Source: Triticum aestivum (lineage: Eukaryota > Streptophyta > Magnoliopsida > Poales > Poaceae). Taken from it: 64,000 bases of DNA. Positions 20,946 through 30,919 of the stretch are shown here, in pieces. The first letter of the stretch is position 1, and each line of letters starts with the position of its first letter. The DNA lies in the NCBI RefSeq assembly GCF_018294505.1, contig NC_057797.1:122827116-122891115 (forward strand), given 5' to 3'. The notes below the pieces were generated by a model. That model worked only from the letters and a program-made list of their open reading frames with translations. It searched no databases and had not been told where the DNA came from. The translations under genes and the position numbers were made by a program.

Positions 20946-21024
20946 CTCCCTCTGTAAATTAATAAGAGCGCCTAGCACATTAAAATAGTAATCTAAACGC
21001 TCTTATATTAGTTTACGAAGGGAG
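20946..21024. mobile_element. Stowaway MITE (short)
   Basis: This 79-bp element runs from CTCCCTCTGTAAATTAATA to TTACGAAGGGAG, flanked by TA on both sides. Confidence 0.85.
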
Positions 21025-21029
21025 TACTA

Positions 21030-22371
21030 TACAACACAAAGCAAAAAAGCTTATTGAGTGCAATGTTTCGTGCCAAAACGGGCATACGCAATTTCAAAAA
21101 AAAAAAACGGGCATACGCGAGGTGAGGAGGGTGCTTTGCGGTTGCCACATTTATTCGTGGGCATCGCATGCTCACAAGTGCACATGGCATACCGCGTTGA
21201 GAGGCCTTGCTCCGGGCCTTCGTCGAAATTTATAGGCTGCCGAGGCCTCTTGACGTCCAGTGCCCAAGTAATTCCTTTCTTGGCTCCTGGTCCTGGGTGT
21301 TTCGAAGCCATGCGTCTTTGCTCATCTTGATACATGACACTGTAGGACAAATGTGGCTATGGCCACCGCCACACACTAGTTCATCTCTCGCTCTCGCCCC
21401 ACACTAATTCTTACAACTTCACTAGCCCTATTGCCCTGCATATCACCATCTATTATGAAAGTACGTACCAATTATGGAGGCCATATCAGTAAAATCATCT
21501 CTCTGACGAAAAGCTTGTAAGCAGTTCCAGATGTTGCCGTCATTTCAGCAATTCTAGTTACAACTGCACTGCCCTTCAGCCCAAAAGGATGGTAACGTAT
21601 ATCCAGTTGCTCCAATGACATGGACTTGACGAGAAAAGACCTGGTTTTCCAAAATCATTTGCTTTCACCAACCACCCCAAGGAAATTGCTTTTCATAATC
21701 CACCGGTGATGTTTCCCACGAACACAAACACCACTCCTACAAACCCTTGTCTACACATCCCACAAGCTTGGCCGCTGGACTGGCCCTGGTTAACTTGGAG
21801 CACTTTTCAAACTAGTAATAATATACGTGCAATGCATGTTTATATTAGGTAGGATATTAGTTGCACGTTATATTAGGTAAGATATATATGTTGCACGTTG
21901 GTATTTGGTAAGATATCAATTACTTTTTCGTGGGATGATAGGATATTAATTACATGGCAGATTTCAAGGGATAGTGTTGAGTCAAAACGTGTTTATAACC
22001 AATGGCAGTGGTGGATAATTAGAACGTTAAACGTGTTTGATGCTCAACATTAGATCGATTTGAACCACTAGATAACATCATTTGACGGTCGAGATGATTT
22101 GGATCTGTCTATTTGAGTCTTTTTATATTGGTATAGATATAGATATAAATAAATATAGATATATGCAAACTTCTCTTCCCACACTCTTACAGAATAACTC
22201 TTCCGTACGGTAGATCGTAGTTTTTCTCTCTAGTTTACGACTATGGTTTTCCCTTAGCCATTGATGTAGTTTCATTGTCTTGTCAGGCATAGAGGTTTGT
22301 GGCCTGATGGGAGTAGTTACCTGGGATCATGTGCTGTATTGTATACCGACACGTGGCAATTAAACAAAAAT
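21030..22371. repeat. Copy 0 of the FAS1 upstream module (non-coding)
   Basis: It resembles the flank of FAS1-1 (24840-26000) in several blocks: TGAGTGCAATGTTTCGTGCC at the left, AAACACCACTCC and CCACTGGACT-type blocks in the middle, and GAGGTTTGTGGCCTGATGG before the tRNA. It holds no convincing gene. It contains a Helitron (21812-22137) absent from the related flank of FAS1-1. In array logic it is the upstream region of the lost fourth FAS1 gene. Confidence 0.6.
21812..22137 (-). mobile_element. Small non-autonomous Helitron
   Basis: On the minus strand it begins TCTATACCAATATAAAAAG after an A, and ends with a degenerate GCAT...TACTAG followed by T, the Helitron rule (A^TC...CTAG^T). The homologous site beside FAS1-1 (near 25840) lacks it. 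Confidence 0.5.
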
Positions 22372-22452
22372 GATCAGATGGCCGAGTTGGTCTAAGGCGC
22401 CAGATTAAGGCTCTGGTCCGAAAGGGCGTGTGTTCAAATCCCACTCTGGTCA
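22372..22452 (+). tRNA. tRNA-Leu (AAG anticodon), copy 1
   Basis: An 81-nt type II tRNA with a long variable arm. The anticodon stem CCAGA/TCTGG encloses TTAAGGC, giving anticodon AAG at 22407-22409, which decodes CUU. The acceptor stem GATCAGA/TCTGGTC pairs fully with one G-T. The A box TGGCCGAGTTGG is intact. The T stem GTGTG/CCCAC has one T-C mismatch, which also alters the first base of the B box (TGTTCAAATCC instead of GGTTCAAATCC). A seven-T terminator follows. Flanks match those of copy 2, so the two arose by the local duplication. Confidence 0.9.
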
Positions 22453-22461
22453 ATATTATCC

Positions 22462-22468
22462 TTTTTTT
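22462..22468 (+). terminator. Pol III terminator of tRNA-Leu copy 1
   Basis: A run of seven T, ten bases past the tRNA 3' end. Confidence 0.85.
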
Positions 22469-22820
22469 ACTAAAGAAAACAGAGACATACAGTATTTTTT
22501 TTCCCCATGTAAATCATCACAGATATGCATTGACCGGCTAAATCGAATTGCCACGATTTACTTCTGCTTTTGCTTTATGCAAGGATCAGACAGCTCACAT
22601 TACAGCAAGAAAGGTTCAGATATTTCGGGTCCATGCCGTTCAGTCTTGAACAAAGATGCATAACGAGGCAGAAGACTGCGGAGGCGCCTGTCACATGCTG
22701 CAGCAATATAATATGCTGAGCTAAACACATACTACTCGATCATGCGCACACCACAACCATAATTCTACAGCATTATTCACACTACTACTAGTGCAGATAA
22801 ACTTAACCAGCTATGTTGGC

Positions 22821-23071
22821 AGTGGTTAGATGGACAGTGGTATCCTCAATCCATCAGGGTTCAAATCCTGGTGCTCGCATTTATCCTGGATTTATTACGT
22901 TCCCGTCGACTACGAGGCGCCTACGGTAACTTCGTAAAATCTCAAGATGATATGCCAGCTCAGTCTCTCGAAGGTGCTCATAGGGGTAGGGTGTGCGTGT
23001 GTGCGTTCATAGGGTGAGTGTATGCGCGTTTATATGAGCGCTTGCGTCTGTACTGTGTTAAAAAAATATTT
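22821..23071 (+). mobile_element. Au-type SINE, inserted at the 3' end of FAS1-1
   Basis: A tRNA-like 5' part has an A-box-like AGTGGTTAGATGG and a B box GGTTCAAATCC (22858-22868). The 3' part is the Au SINE signature (GGGTAGGGTGTGCGTGTG to GTCTGTACTGTGTT) with an A tail. A probable target duplication ATGTTGGC (22813-22820) / AAGTTGGC (23072-23079) flanks it. It lies antisense to FAS1-1 and separates the ancestral stop region (AGATAAACTTAACCAG at 22800) from the gene. Confidence 0.8.
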
Positions 23072-24081
23072 AAGTTGGCCTTCTTGTTCTTCCTGTTCAG
23101 TGCATCCTGAAGAAGAAACGCGATATGAAAGCCCACGATGCTCACCACGGCGATGGGTACCATTGTCCAGGCCGGGATGCAGGAGTGCAGCCAGCCGAGA
23201 TAGCCGCCGGACGGCTTGCACGCAGCAGCCGGCTCGTCGCCGCCATCCAGCTTCTGTCGCAGGTGGCTCGGCAGCAGCACGGCGTCGACGACGTACACGG
23301 CGAGGGGGGCCTCTTCGGACACCGTCTTTGTCACCCTGACCCAAGCGCGGCTCCCGCACGACGGCCACAACCACACCGTGTCCCCGTCGTCGCGGAGCGT
23401 GATGGCGTGGCTCTTGTTGGTGGCCGCGTCGGTGGCCAGCGAGCTCAACGACACCCAGTCGAAGGCCTGGAACAGCTTCCTGCCGTAGGTGGTCGCCGCG
23501 CCGTGGTACAGCAGGACGGCGAGCCGGTCGTCGGCGCCGAGGCCTCGGAACTTGGGCTCGAACTCGGAGAGGGCCTTGTCTTCGGGGCAGAATACGGTGA
23601 GACCGCCACCGCCCGCGACGCGCTCCCAGAAGAGCTGGCTCGCGTTCCCCGTCTTGGCGACGAGGCGGGCGAAGCGGCCGCAGCCGCCGCCCGTGGAGAT
23701 GACGTCCATGAACGCCCGCTCCTCCTGCGCGTCGGACGCGTGCACATGGCCCGACTCATCGATGCCACCGAAAAGCGCCTCGTCGTCGTCCGTGGCGACA
23801 TCGGCCATGAACACCGGCTCCTCCGGCGCGTCGGACGCGTGCCCACGGCCCGAGTCGTCGATGCCTCGGAACTCAACCCGGGGTACTTCGGCCGGCTCGT
23901 CGTCGTGCGTGGAGATATCGGCGATGAGCACCGGCTCCTCCGCAGCGACGGACGCGCGCCCACGGCCCGGGTCGTCGATGGCTCGGAGCTCAAGCGGGGG
24001 CAGCCCCACCTCGTCCTCGCCGCCCGCTGCAGCACCCCCAGAGACGACGAGCAGAAGAAGGTGCAGAAAAGGTGCGGCCAT
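22978..24081 (-). CDS. FAS1-1: fasciclin-domain membrane-anchored protein with SINE-derived C-terminus
   Basis: A 367-residue product. I chose the ATG at 24081 because it opens the MAAPF signal peptide shared by all copies; an upstream in-frame ATG at 24291 lies before the TATA box. Residues 1-20 are the signal peptide. The acidic modules (ELRAIDDPGR, FRGIDDSGRGHASDAPEEPV, GGIDESG) span residues 30-125. The FAS1 domain spans about 128-272, with H1-like LTVFCPEDKA and H2-like VYVVDAVLL. The membrane span is about 306-326. The expected end (NKANLSG in FAS1-2) is replaced after KANL by about 30 residues read from the SINE antisense strand, with a TGA inside the SINE. FAS1 proteins act in cell adhesion or wall structure. 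Probable location is the plasma membrane with an outward FAS1 domain. Confidence 0.8.
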   Translation of the reverse strand: MAAPFLHLLLLVVSGGAAAGGEDEVGLPPLELRAIDDPGRGRASVAAEEPVLIADISTHDDEPAEVPRVEFRGIDDSGRGHASDAPEEPVFMADVATDDDEALFGGIDESGHVHASDAQEERAFMDVISTGGGCGRFARLVAKTGNASQLFWERVAGGGGLTVFCPEDKALSEFEPKFRGLGADDRLAVLLYHGAATTYGRKLFQAFDWVSLSSLATDAATNKSHAITLRDDGDTVWLWPSCGSRAWVRVTKTVSEEAPLAVYVVDAVLLPSHLRQKLDGGDEPAAACKPSGGYLGWLHSCIPAWTMVPIAVVSIVGFHIAFLLQDALNRKNKKANLNIFLTQYRRKRSYKRAYTHPMNAHTHTLPL

Positions 24082-24210
24082 CGCGCCGGCACGACTGCAC
24101 CAAGAGAACGCGAGAGAGGGGAGTTGCTGAGTGGCTACTGGCAGACTGGCCGCGAGGCTGGTAGGTTGCTGACTTGCAGTGCGGTGTAGGGGGTGTGGCC
24201 GAGAGGATGG

Positions 24211-24223
24211 AGTATTTATATAC
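24211..24223 (-). promoter_or_regulatory. TATA box of FAS1-1
   Basis: GTATATAAATACT on the minus strand, about 130 bp upstream of the ATG and conserved with the other copies. Confidence 0.75.
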
Positions 24224-26002
24224 GGTGACGGAGGCTGTGAGGCATAGGAATTGCGAGGAAGGAGCTCCATGGTCCGGAAGGGAGTGAGCAAGAAAGGAAT
24301 AAAGGCAAGGTTACGTGTCGGTCGCCCATAGGGTAGAGAAGCTCTACCGCCAAGCGCGTTTTGGGAACGTATCTAGTTATTTTTGTTTTGAATTCTTTTT
24401 GTTATTTTTGTATCTCACATAATGTTTCAAATTTTGTTTTGAATTCTTTTTACAACATACATTATTGTTGTGTCAGTGCTCATTTTTTGAATATTTAATA
24501 TGCTAAGGAAACCGGTGCACCAATATCACCAATTGCCCAAAGATACATCCCCAGCGCGTTTTGTCTTCCTTGTAACTGCATGCCATCGTCACTACGAGTG
24601 ATTGAAGTCAGCACAACAATTGTGTCGGTGTGTCTTGGTATAATTAAGGTTACTCCTGTTTTTAGGGTTTAGGAAACGTGAAATGACTAATATTGTTCCT
24701 TCCTAAGGTCGATCGGCACACCGCGATGCATCGATGGCCACAATAGTTTCCCACGCGACATCACCAACAGGTGCGTGTTTTTTCAGTTCCACTCGGAACT
24801 CGAGCGGAACCTTTGGCAGGGGATCATAAAATGGGAAGGAATTAAACAACACAAATCTAAAGGCTTGTTGAATGCAATGTCGTGCGAGATTACACGGGAG
24901 CATGTGTAGATGGTACTGCATACGCGAGATGAGTAGGGTTTTTCCTTGCTGCCTGCCATTATCACATGGCACCGCGGGCTCACATGATAACATCTTTATC
25001 GTTCGCCGAGGTCTTTCCCTGTTTGGCTATTTATCTGGGCTTTACGTTGGCATATGTATGTTGCCGATTAATTACAAGTGCATATATATAGCCGGTGACT
25101 GTGATAGTGAGGCTGTGACACCGATGCCCCAACCACTTGTTCACCTTTTACATCAACCACTACAATCGATCCGCGTCTACATGTAAACCGTCTGTGCACG
25201 GCGAGCATGTAGGTGTGGCTGTGTAATGCATATACTACCAGCATTGCAACCAATGCAAAGTATGTTTGGGAACTAGGAGTTCATCAGAGAAAGAACATCA
25301 AACTAAACTCTGTTGATACTTCAGAAAGGAGGCACGGCAATTTCGCAGCAAATTCCATACCGCTTTTGCAACACAAAGCAAAACTCCCTGCATACGGACA
25401 CGGAGATAGATTCACGCGCTCCGTTCATTTCAGCTTTGTGCAAATGTGGCAAACATGGGTTGCTGGTCACAGCTAACAAATGATCCTTAGTAGCAAATGG
25501 AGACGCTCCTGTACTAGCTTTCACCTCGTGCCTTCGCAGTTAAGCCATCGATCGACTTCCACACACATGTGAAATCCCAAGTTTGGAAAAATGTTTTGCA
25601 CTATATTACTCACCTCCAGCTCCTCCGGTGCCATGAACCGATGAGAAAAGAGCGGTTTTCTAGAATCCACTGTCAACATCTCTGTAGTAATGTTTCCCTC
25701 AAACACAAACAACACTCCACAAGCTAGCTGCTGATCATGCCCTGCTGATTTCCTCCCTGACTATCCTACTAGCAGTTGCAAACCAACATCCGACAAGTTT
25801 AGCCACTGGACTGGACCTGGTTAGCATGGAGCACTTTTTAGACGCGTGCAAATTTCACCTCCTACACTGTAATTTTTCTCTTTAGTTTACGGCTAATGGT
25901 TTTCCCTTAGCCGTCAATGGTACTATAGTAGTTTTAGTGTTAGGTGTAGAGGTTTGTGGCCTGATGGCAGTTTAGGAAGGACACGTGGAAAATAAACAAA
26001 AT
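24224..26002. repeat. Copy 1 of the FAS1 upstream module (non-coding)
   Basis: Upstream flank of FAS1-1. Recognisable shared blocks are GGAGCTCCATGGTCCGGAA (24263), GTGTCGGTCGCCCATAGGG, TGTGTCGGTGTGTCTTGG, GCTTGTTGAATGCAATGTCG and the CTATATAC/ACGTCTATAAACCGTC-type blocks near 25170, ending at the tRNA. I see no gene in it. Small open frames are not conserved between module copies. Confidence 0.65.
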
Positions 26003-26038
26003 GATCAGATGGCCGAGTTGGTCTAAGGCGCCAGATTA

Positions 26039-26075
<37 letters not shown>

Positions 26076-26083
26076 CCTGGTCA
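26003..26083 (+). tRNA. tRNA-Leu (AAG anticodon), copy 2
   Basis: It differs from copy 1 at two positions. The T stem is perfect here (GTGGG/CCCAC) and the B box is canonical (GGTTCAAATCC). The last acceptor-stem pair is an A-C mismatch (GATCAGA/CCTGGTC). Anticodon AAG is at 26038-26040. A five-T terminator follows at about 26093-26097. Flanking sequence on both sides matches copy 1. Confidence 0.9.
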
Positions 26084-26514
26084 ATATTATCCTTTTTGAT
26101 CAAGATTTAACAGAGAAATAAGAGACATGCATCGACGAGCTATTAAATCAAGTGCGCACGATTTACTTCTGCTTCATACAATCACCCCTGGGACGCAGTC
26201 CTCCGCGAGGACGGCCAAGACAAACGCCGTGATGTCGAGGGCGAGGCTGCCGCCGCTGCACACGACGATGAGCCACCCTGCAGCAGCCATATGAACGAAC
26301 CAACCTAGCTGGAAGCGAGTGTGAGACGGCGAGCCCTACACTTTTCCACCCTTGCTTGCAGTCTTGGTTACAAGTTGTGGGCAGGCACATGGATCGCTTG
26401 GCTGTGTCGAGCCATCTTGAAGCCCAGGGTGCTGAGGTGTTTCCTTTCTTGGCTCCTGGGTGTTTTCAAGCCATGCACCTCTGCTCATCTTGATCCGGTA
26501 TAGATGACAACATA

Positions 26515-28242
26515 GAGGTAAATACACCGATGGTGCTTGAACTTGTTACGAATGTGCAGTTTAGTGTCTGAACTTGTAAAATACATTGAACTGGTTTCAT
26601 AACTTGGCATGGACGTGCATATATGGTTTAAATGACGTTTGTATACATCCGCGACGCTGATGAGGCGCGCCAACATGGAATGGCACCCGAGGTGTGTGGC
26701 CTGTTTTTTTTTTTTTTTGCAGAAACCCCTTCGGAATTATTTTTCATACAATAAGGCCCTTGTAGAAACTGACAAATTTTTTGCTTCGTGATGATTCATA
26801 ACCTTGCGCTACAATTATTTTTCGTACTATAATTATAAAATAATAAAAAACTAGCGATGTGGTGGTTACAAAAGGGAGATCTACTAGTCAAGTGCATGCT
26901 GGGCTAGCCAATAGAGCACTTCACATTTGCTGCTCCATGATGATTCATAACCTTTATAAACTAGGTGGAACAACATAAATAAAGGGATTTTTTGCAAAGT
27001 ATAAATAAAAGAAATTTAATGAACCAACAAAAATAGTACCAACTATGTGACTCGAACATCCGACCAAAGCTTATGGACCAGGCACGGATGCCATTCCAAC
27101 CAATGAGTTCTCATGTATCGAAAGTACAAGTAATCTTTATGGCTGTCTAACAAACATAATTTCAAAAGAATGAAAAAATCTTCATGTCATTTAAAAAATC
27201 ACATGTTATTTTAAAACATACTCATTCAATTGAAAATATTTATGAATGATAAACATGTTTATATGATTCAAGTATTATTCATATGAGGATCCGCAATCTA
27301 AGGGCGCACTAGACTTGTAGTTTTTTTAGAAAACACACGGTTTTTACTTAAAGCATTAGCACATTTATAAACTATGTGAATATTTTATTCAGAATGTGGA
27401 AATTTTAAAATTATATGAGAATTTATTTACATATATGAACATTTGTAAAACTACTATAATATTTTATTAAAATGCAAACATTTTTTCAGATTATAATATA
27501 TAATCTTGATTCATAATTTTATTATGTGTTTTTTTTAAATTATTGCATTGGTATTTTATGAAATTATGTGAACTTTTTAATGTAATTTGTTTTAAATATA
27601 TGTCTATTGTTTGTAACAAATGGTTATAATTTACGTATTTTTACAAAATTTTGAAATAAAAAAAAACTGAGCCACGCTATGGTCTAGTTTAACGAGAGGG
27701 GCTTGTTATGTTATAAACCTAAATTTATCATTTTTACCATTCGATGTCGTCAGTTGGAGTGGTATATATGTGCGTCGGCTATATAGCCCCTGGTTGTAGG
27801 TTCAAATCAACAAGGCTATATTGATGGAATATTTTTTTAAATTTATGCTATTCAGCTTTATATACGTATAGTGTATGAATCCTTTTATGACGCTAAATTT
27901 AAGCCGGCCTACTGGCTAGCCACACTCACATGCGCGCGTCAGGTTGCTGTTTTGAACCCCGTACCCATTTTTAATTATTAATATATTTTTTATAATTTAT
28001 CATTGCAAGGAAAAAAATTCTAGAGGGTTCTCCGAAAAAACCCAGGCCACACACCCTGTCCCTGACAGTGAATCCCATGCCATGATGGTGTGATCGTCAA
28101 CATCGTGGATGTATAGAAACAATATTTGAACCGTATATGCACGTTTATGCCAAGTTACGGAACCAGTTCAATGTATTTTGCAAGTTCGGACACTAAAGTG
28201 CACATTCGTGGCAAGTTCAAGCACCAGTGGTGTATTTACCTC
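26515..28242. mobile_element. Mutator-like (MULE) non-autonomous element with long TIRs
   Basis: The termini GAGGTAAATACACC and GGTGTATTTACCTC are part of inverted repeats of at least 220 bp (26515-26740 against 28020-28242). A perfect 9-bp target duplication GACAACATA flanks the element (26506-26514 and 28243-28251), diagnostic of the Mutator superfamily. The interior is AT-rich, and I found no transposase. Confidence 0.9.
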
Positions 28243-28268
28243 GACAACATACATAATGGTTAATGGGC

Positions 28269-30124
28269 GAGGTAAATACAGTAGGAGCCATTGAACTTGC
28301 ACGCGACACTCAGTTTGGTGCATAAACTTGTAAAATACGTGTTTCTGGTCATTGAACTTGCACGGGCGTTCATATACGATCACATTTTACGTACGCAGAC
28401 ATATCCATGGCCTACTTTTTTTTGAGACATGTATCCATGGCCTACATGGCATGCTAGGGCTCGCTGTGGGCCGCTCTCACAAGGTAGATTTACATAAAAG
28501 TTTTTATTTATTAAGCTCCTAAAATAAAATGATAAAAAATAAGGAGATGACGGGTTTTGAACACGTGGACTGCCACCACCAGGATTGTGTGGACAACCAC
28601 CATACCGGATGATCATTCAAGTTTGGAAATCACTACTAGTTTATATATCATATAAACACATACTGATTTTTTTTTTAAGAAATGCAACCTGAAGAAAGAG
28701 CGCAACGTGGCTCGACCATGTGATCTCATGCTCAATGTTAACTAAGATTACCACCAGGCTACTATAACAGAAAATGTCCAGAAGAGATAAACATTTTTCA
28801 TGTTTTTATTCCTTCTTGTTCTATGTAAGAACACAACTTATATTCTTGTGTTTCTGGTATTTAAAAATGATTGTGTGTTACACAAAAGGTACATGACATT
28901 TAAAAGAATGTAAAATATTGTAAAACATATGTGTCTAATTACAAAAACATAAGTTGCATTTAATATTTTTTTCATGCATTTTAGAAAAAAAATCATAACA
29001 ATTTTAAAAATATTTATACAATGTATAAAAATATTCATGTAGTTTACAAAATGTTTGGTATGATCCAAAAATGTTTAACATGTATTTCGAAAAAGATTCT
29101 GAAACTCGTATTTGATAAAATCTTAATCATATGTTTAAAAAATATTAAACATGTATAAAAATGTTTTAAGATTATACTGGAAAAATAGACACAAGAAAAT
29201 ATTTTAAAAATGCTAATCATGTATTTGGAAAATGTTAAACATAAATAAACTTTTATGTTCTGACGTGTATGTATTTCCAGTATACAATTAAAAATATTTT
29301 TATACACATTCAATATATTTTTAAACATATTATTAACATTTTCTAAAATACAAGTTTTGAAGCTTTTTTTAAAATACTACATGTTAAATATTTTTGCATT
29401 GTACGAAACATTTTTCAGCTATGAAAACATGTTTGTACATTGTATGCACATTTTTAAAAATGTCATATTCAGTTTTTTGAAATGTGTGAACATTTTTAAA
29501 ATGCAACGTATGTTTTTTAAGTCCATAAATTTTAAAATGTTTAAACAATTTTAAAAATGTCACGTATCTTTTTTTGTAACATATAAACATTTTTTAAATG
29601 TCACAAACACAAGAATATAAAGTTGTTTTCTTACGTAGAACAAGAAGGAATAACAACATGAAAAATGTTTATCCCTTCTATACATGTTGTGTTGTTGTAA
29701 CCTGGTGGTAATCTTAGTCAACGTTGTCCATGAGGTTAGATAGTCGAGACATGGTGCTCCATTTTTTTGGGTTACATTTCCTTTTAAATTTAATTTCGGT
29801 CCGTGTTTATATGATATATAGCAGATGTTGATAGCTTTGTTCAAGTGTAAATGATCATTATTCTGGTGGTTGTCCACACGCCCCAACCAGCGGCAGGTCT
29901 TGAGTTCAAAACCCCATTGTCCCTTGTTTTTTAATAATTTTATTTTATGGGCTTATTAATACATAAATAAAAGAAGTTAAGGGCTTTTCGGTCCGTGTTT
30001 ACATGAAATGTGACCGTATATGAACGTCCGTGCAAGTTCGATGACTAGAAACATGTATTTTGCAAGTTTGTGCACCAAACTGCACATCGCCTGCAAGTTC
30101 TATGACTCCCGGTGTATTTACCTC
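28269..30124. mobile_element. Foldback-type MULE with TIRs of about 500-600 bp
   Basis: It starts GAGGTAAATACAG and ends GGTGTATTTACCTC, the same terminus as the neighbouring MULE 26 bp away. The two arms (28269 to about 28860 and about 29620-30124) are inverted copies at roughly 75-85% identity, for example GTGTGGACAACCACCA against its complement near 29865. The loop of about 750 bp is an AT-rich array of AAATGTTTAAACATG-like units. No clean 9-bp target duplication was seen (TTAATGGGC against CACGGATGG). It encodes nothing recognisable. Confidence 0.8.
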
Positions 30125-30919
30125 CACGGATGGCGATACCATAGGGGAAGGTATGGGCGGCCGCCGAGGTAGTTGTGTGATGTGATCGTTGAGCCCCTAC
30201 CCGAACCCCGATTCATTTTGGACGAGGAGACGGTGATAGGTCCTTGTATCAGGGACGAGAGGAGACCAACAACGTGAAGGTCCTGGAAAACCGTCCATTT
30301 AAATGGGCTAGCACTTGAGCGAAAAACAACCTAGAGGCCAATCGAGCGTCTAAGTAACCTAACCATTCCACGACCCTGTTTCTAGTATTTCATGTGTTTT
30401 GGAGGTTACATCATATAGGTTTGGAGAATCTTAAACTACTTTTAACCATTACTTAGATTAACTTTTGAGTGCATCTTTTTTCGCGGGGGGGGGGGGGGGG
30501 GGGGGGGGGGAGACGTTTGAGTGCATCTAGTAGCTTTGTATTTGAATTTTATGAGTTTTTATTGAGGGGACTTGCATTTGTGCATTCAAATTTGGATCCG
30601 TGACCGAGTGTATTGTCACAGTTTGGTGCACTGGTTCTCGAGAAGAGGCCAGATGGACACGCACATGCAAGCTCCATTTCTAGGGAGAAAACGTCAAAGA
30701 CGACGTAAATGCCACACTAAATCATGCTACGCAAATTAAGCTGTAGCACATGAACCAAACACAGGAACTCACACGTACTTAACTCCGGCAGAAGAGTACG
30801 TGCCATGCCACGACAGGCGATCGATCGACATGCTTTCAGCAATATATATATATATGCTGAGCTAAACACCACAACCATAATTCTAGAGCATTATTCACTA
30901 CTAGTGTAACCAGATAAAC
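30125..30919. other. Intergenic region 3' of FAS1-2
   Basis: No gene is visible. It includes a 26-base G run (30485-30510) and, near 30840-30900, the conserved downstream block of the FAS1 genes (CATAATTCTAGAGCATTATTCAC), which also occurs 3' of FAS1-1 at about 22760. Confidence 0.6.
30485..30510 (+). repeat. Poly(G) run of 26
   Basis: An uninterrupted G homopolymer. It could form G-quadruplex structure or be a length-variable or assembly-sensitive site. Confidence 0.9.

Noticed and set aside
20616..20962. Overlapping 60-112 codon frames on both strands after the CACTA
   Set aside because: No frame is supported by a domain or by conservation. The stretch reads as an old dispersed repeat.
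23125..24189. A 354-codon plus-strand open frame opposite FAS1-1, with similar ones opposite FAS1-2 and FAS1-3
   Set aside because: These are shadows of GC-rich coding DNA. They have no domain, signal or consistent start, and differ between copies more than the FAS1 frames do.
24082..24291. Upstream in-frame ATG extending FAS1-1 by 70 residues
   Set aside because: It lies upstream of the conserved TATA box and would bury the signal peptide. The other copies start at MAAPF or MAAAMAAPF.
28838..29590. Several 65-95 codon frames rich in Phe, Ile and Asn in the foldback loop
   Set aside because: They are produced by AT-rich AAATGTTTAAACATG repeats and occur on both strands.
28260..30133. Nine-base target duplication for the second MULE
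   Set aside because: TTAATGGGC and CACGGATGG do not match. Either the duplication has decayed or the boundaries are slightly different.
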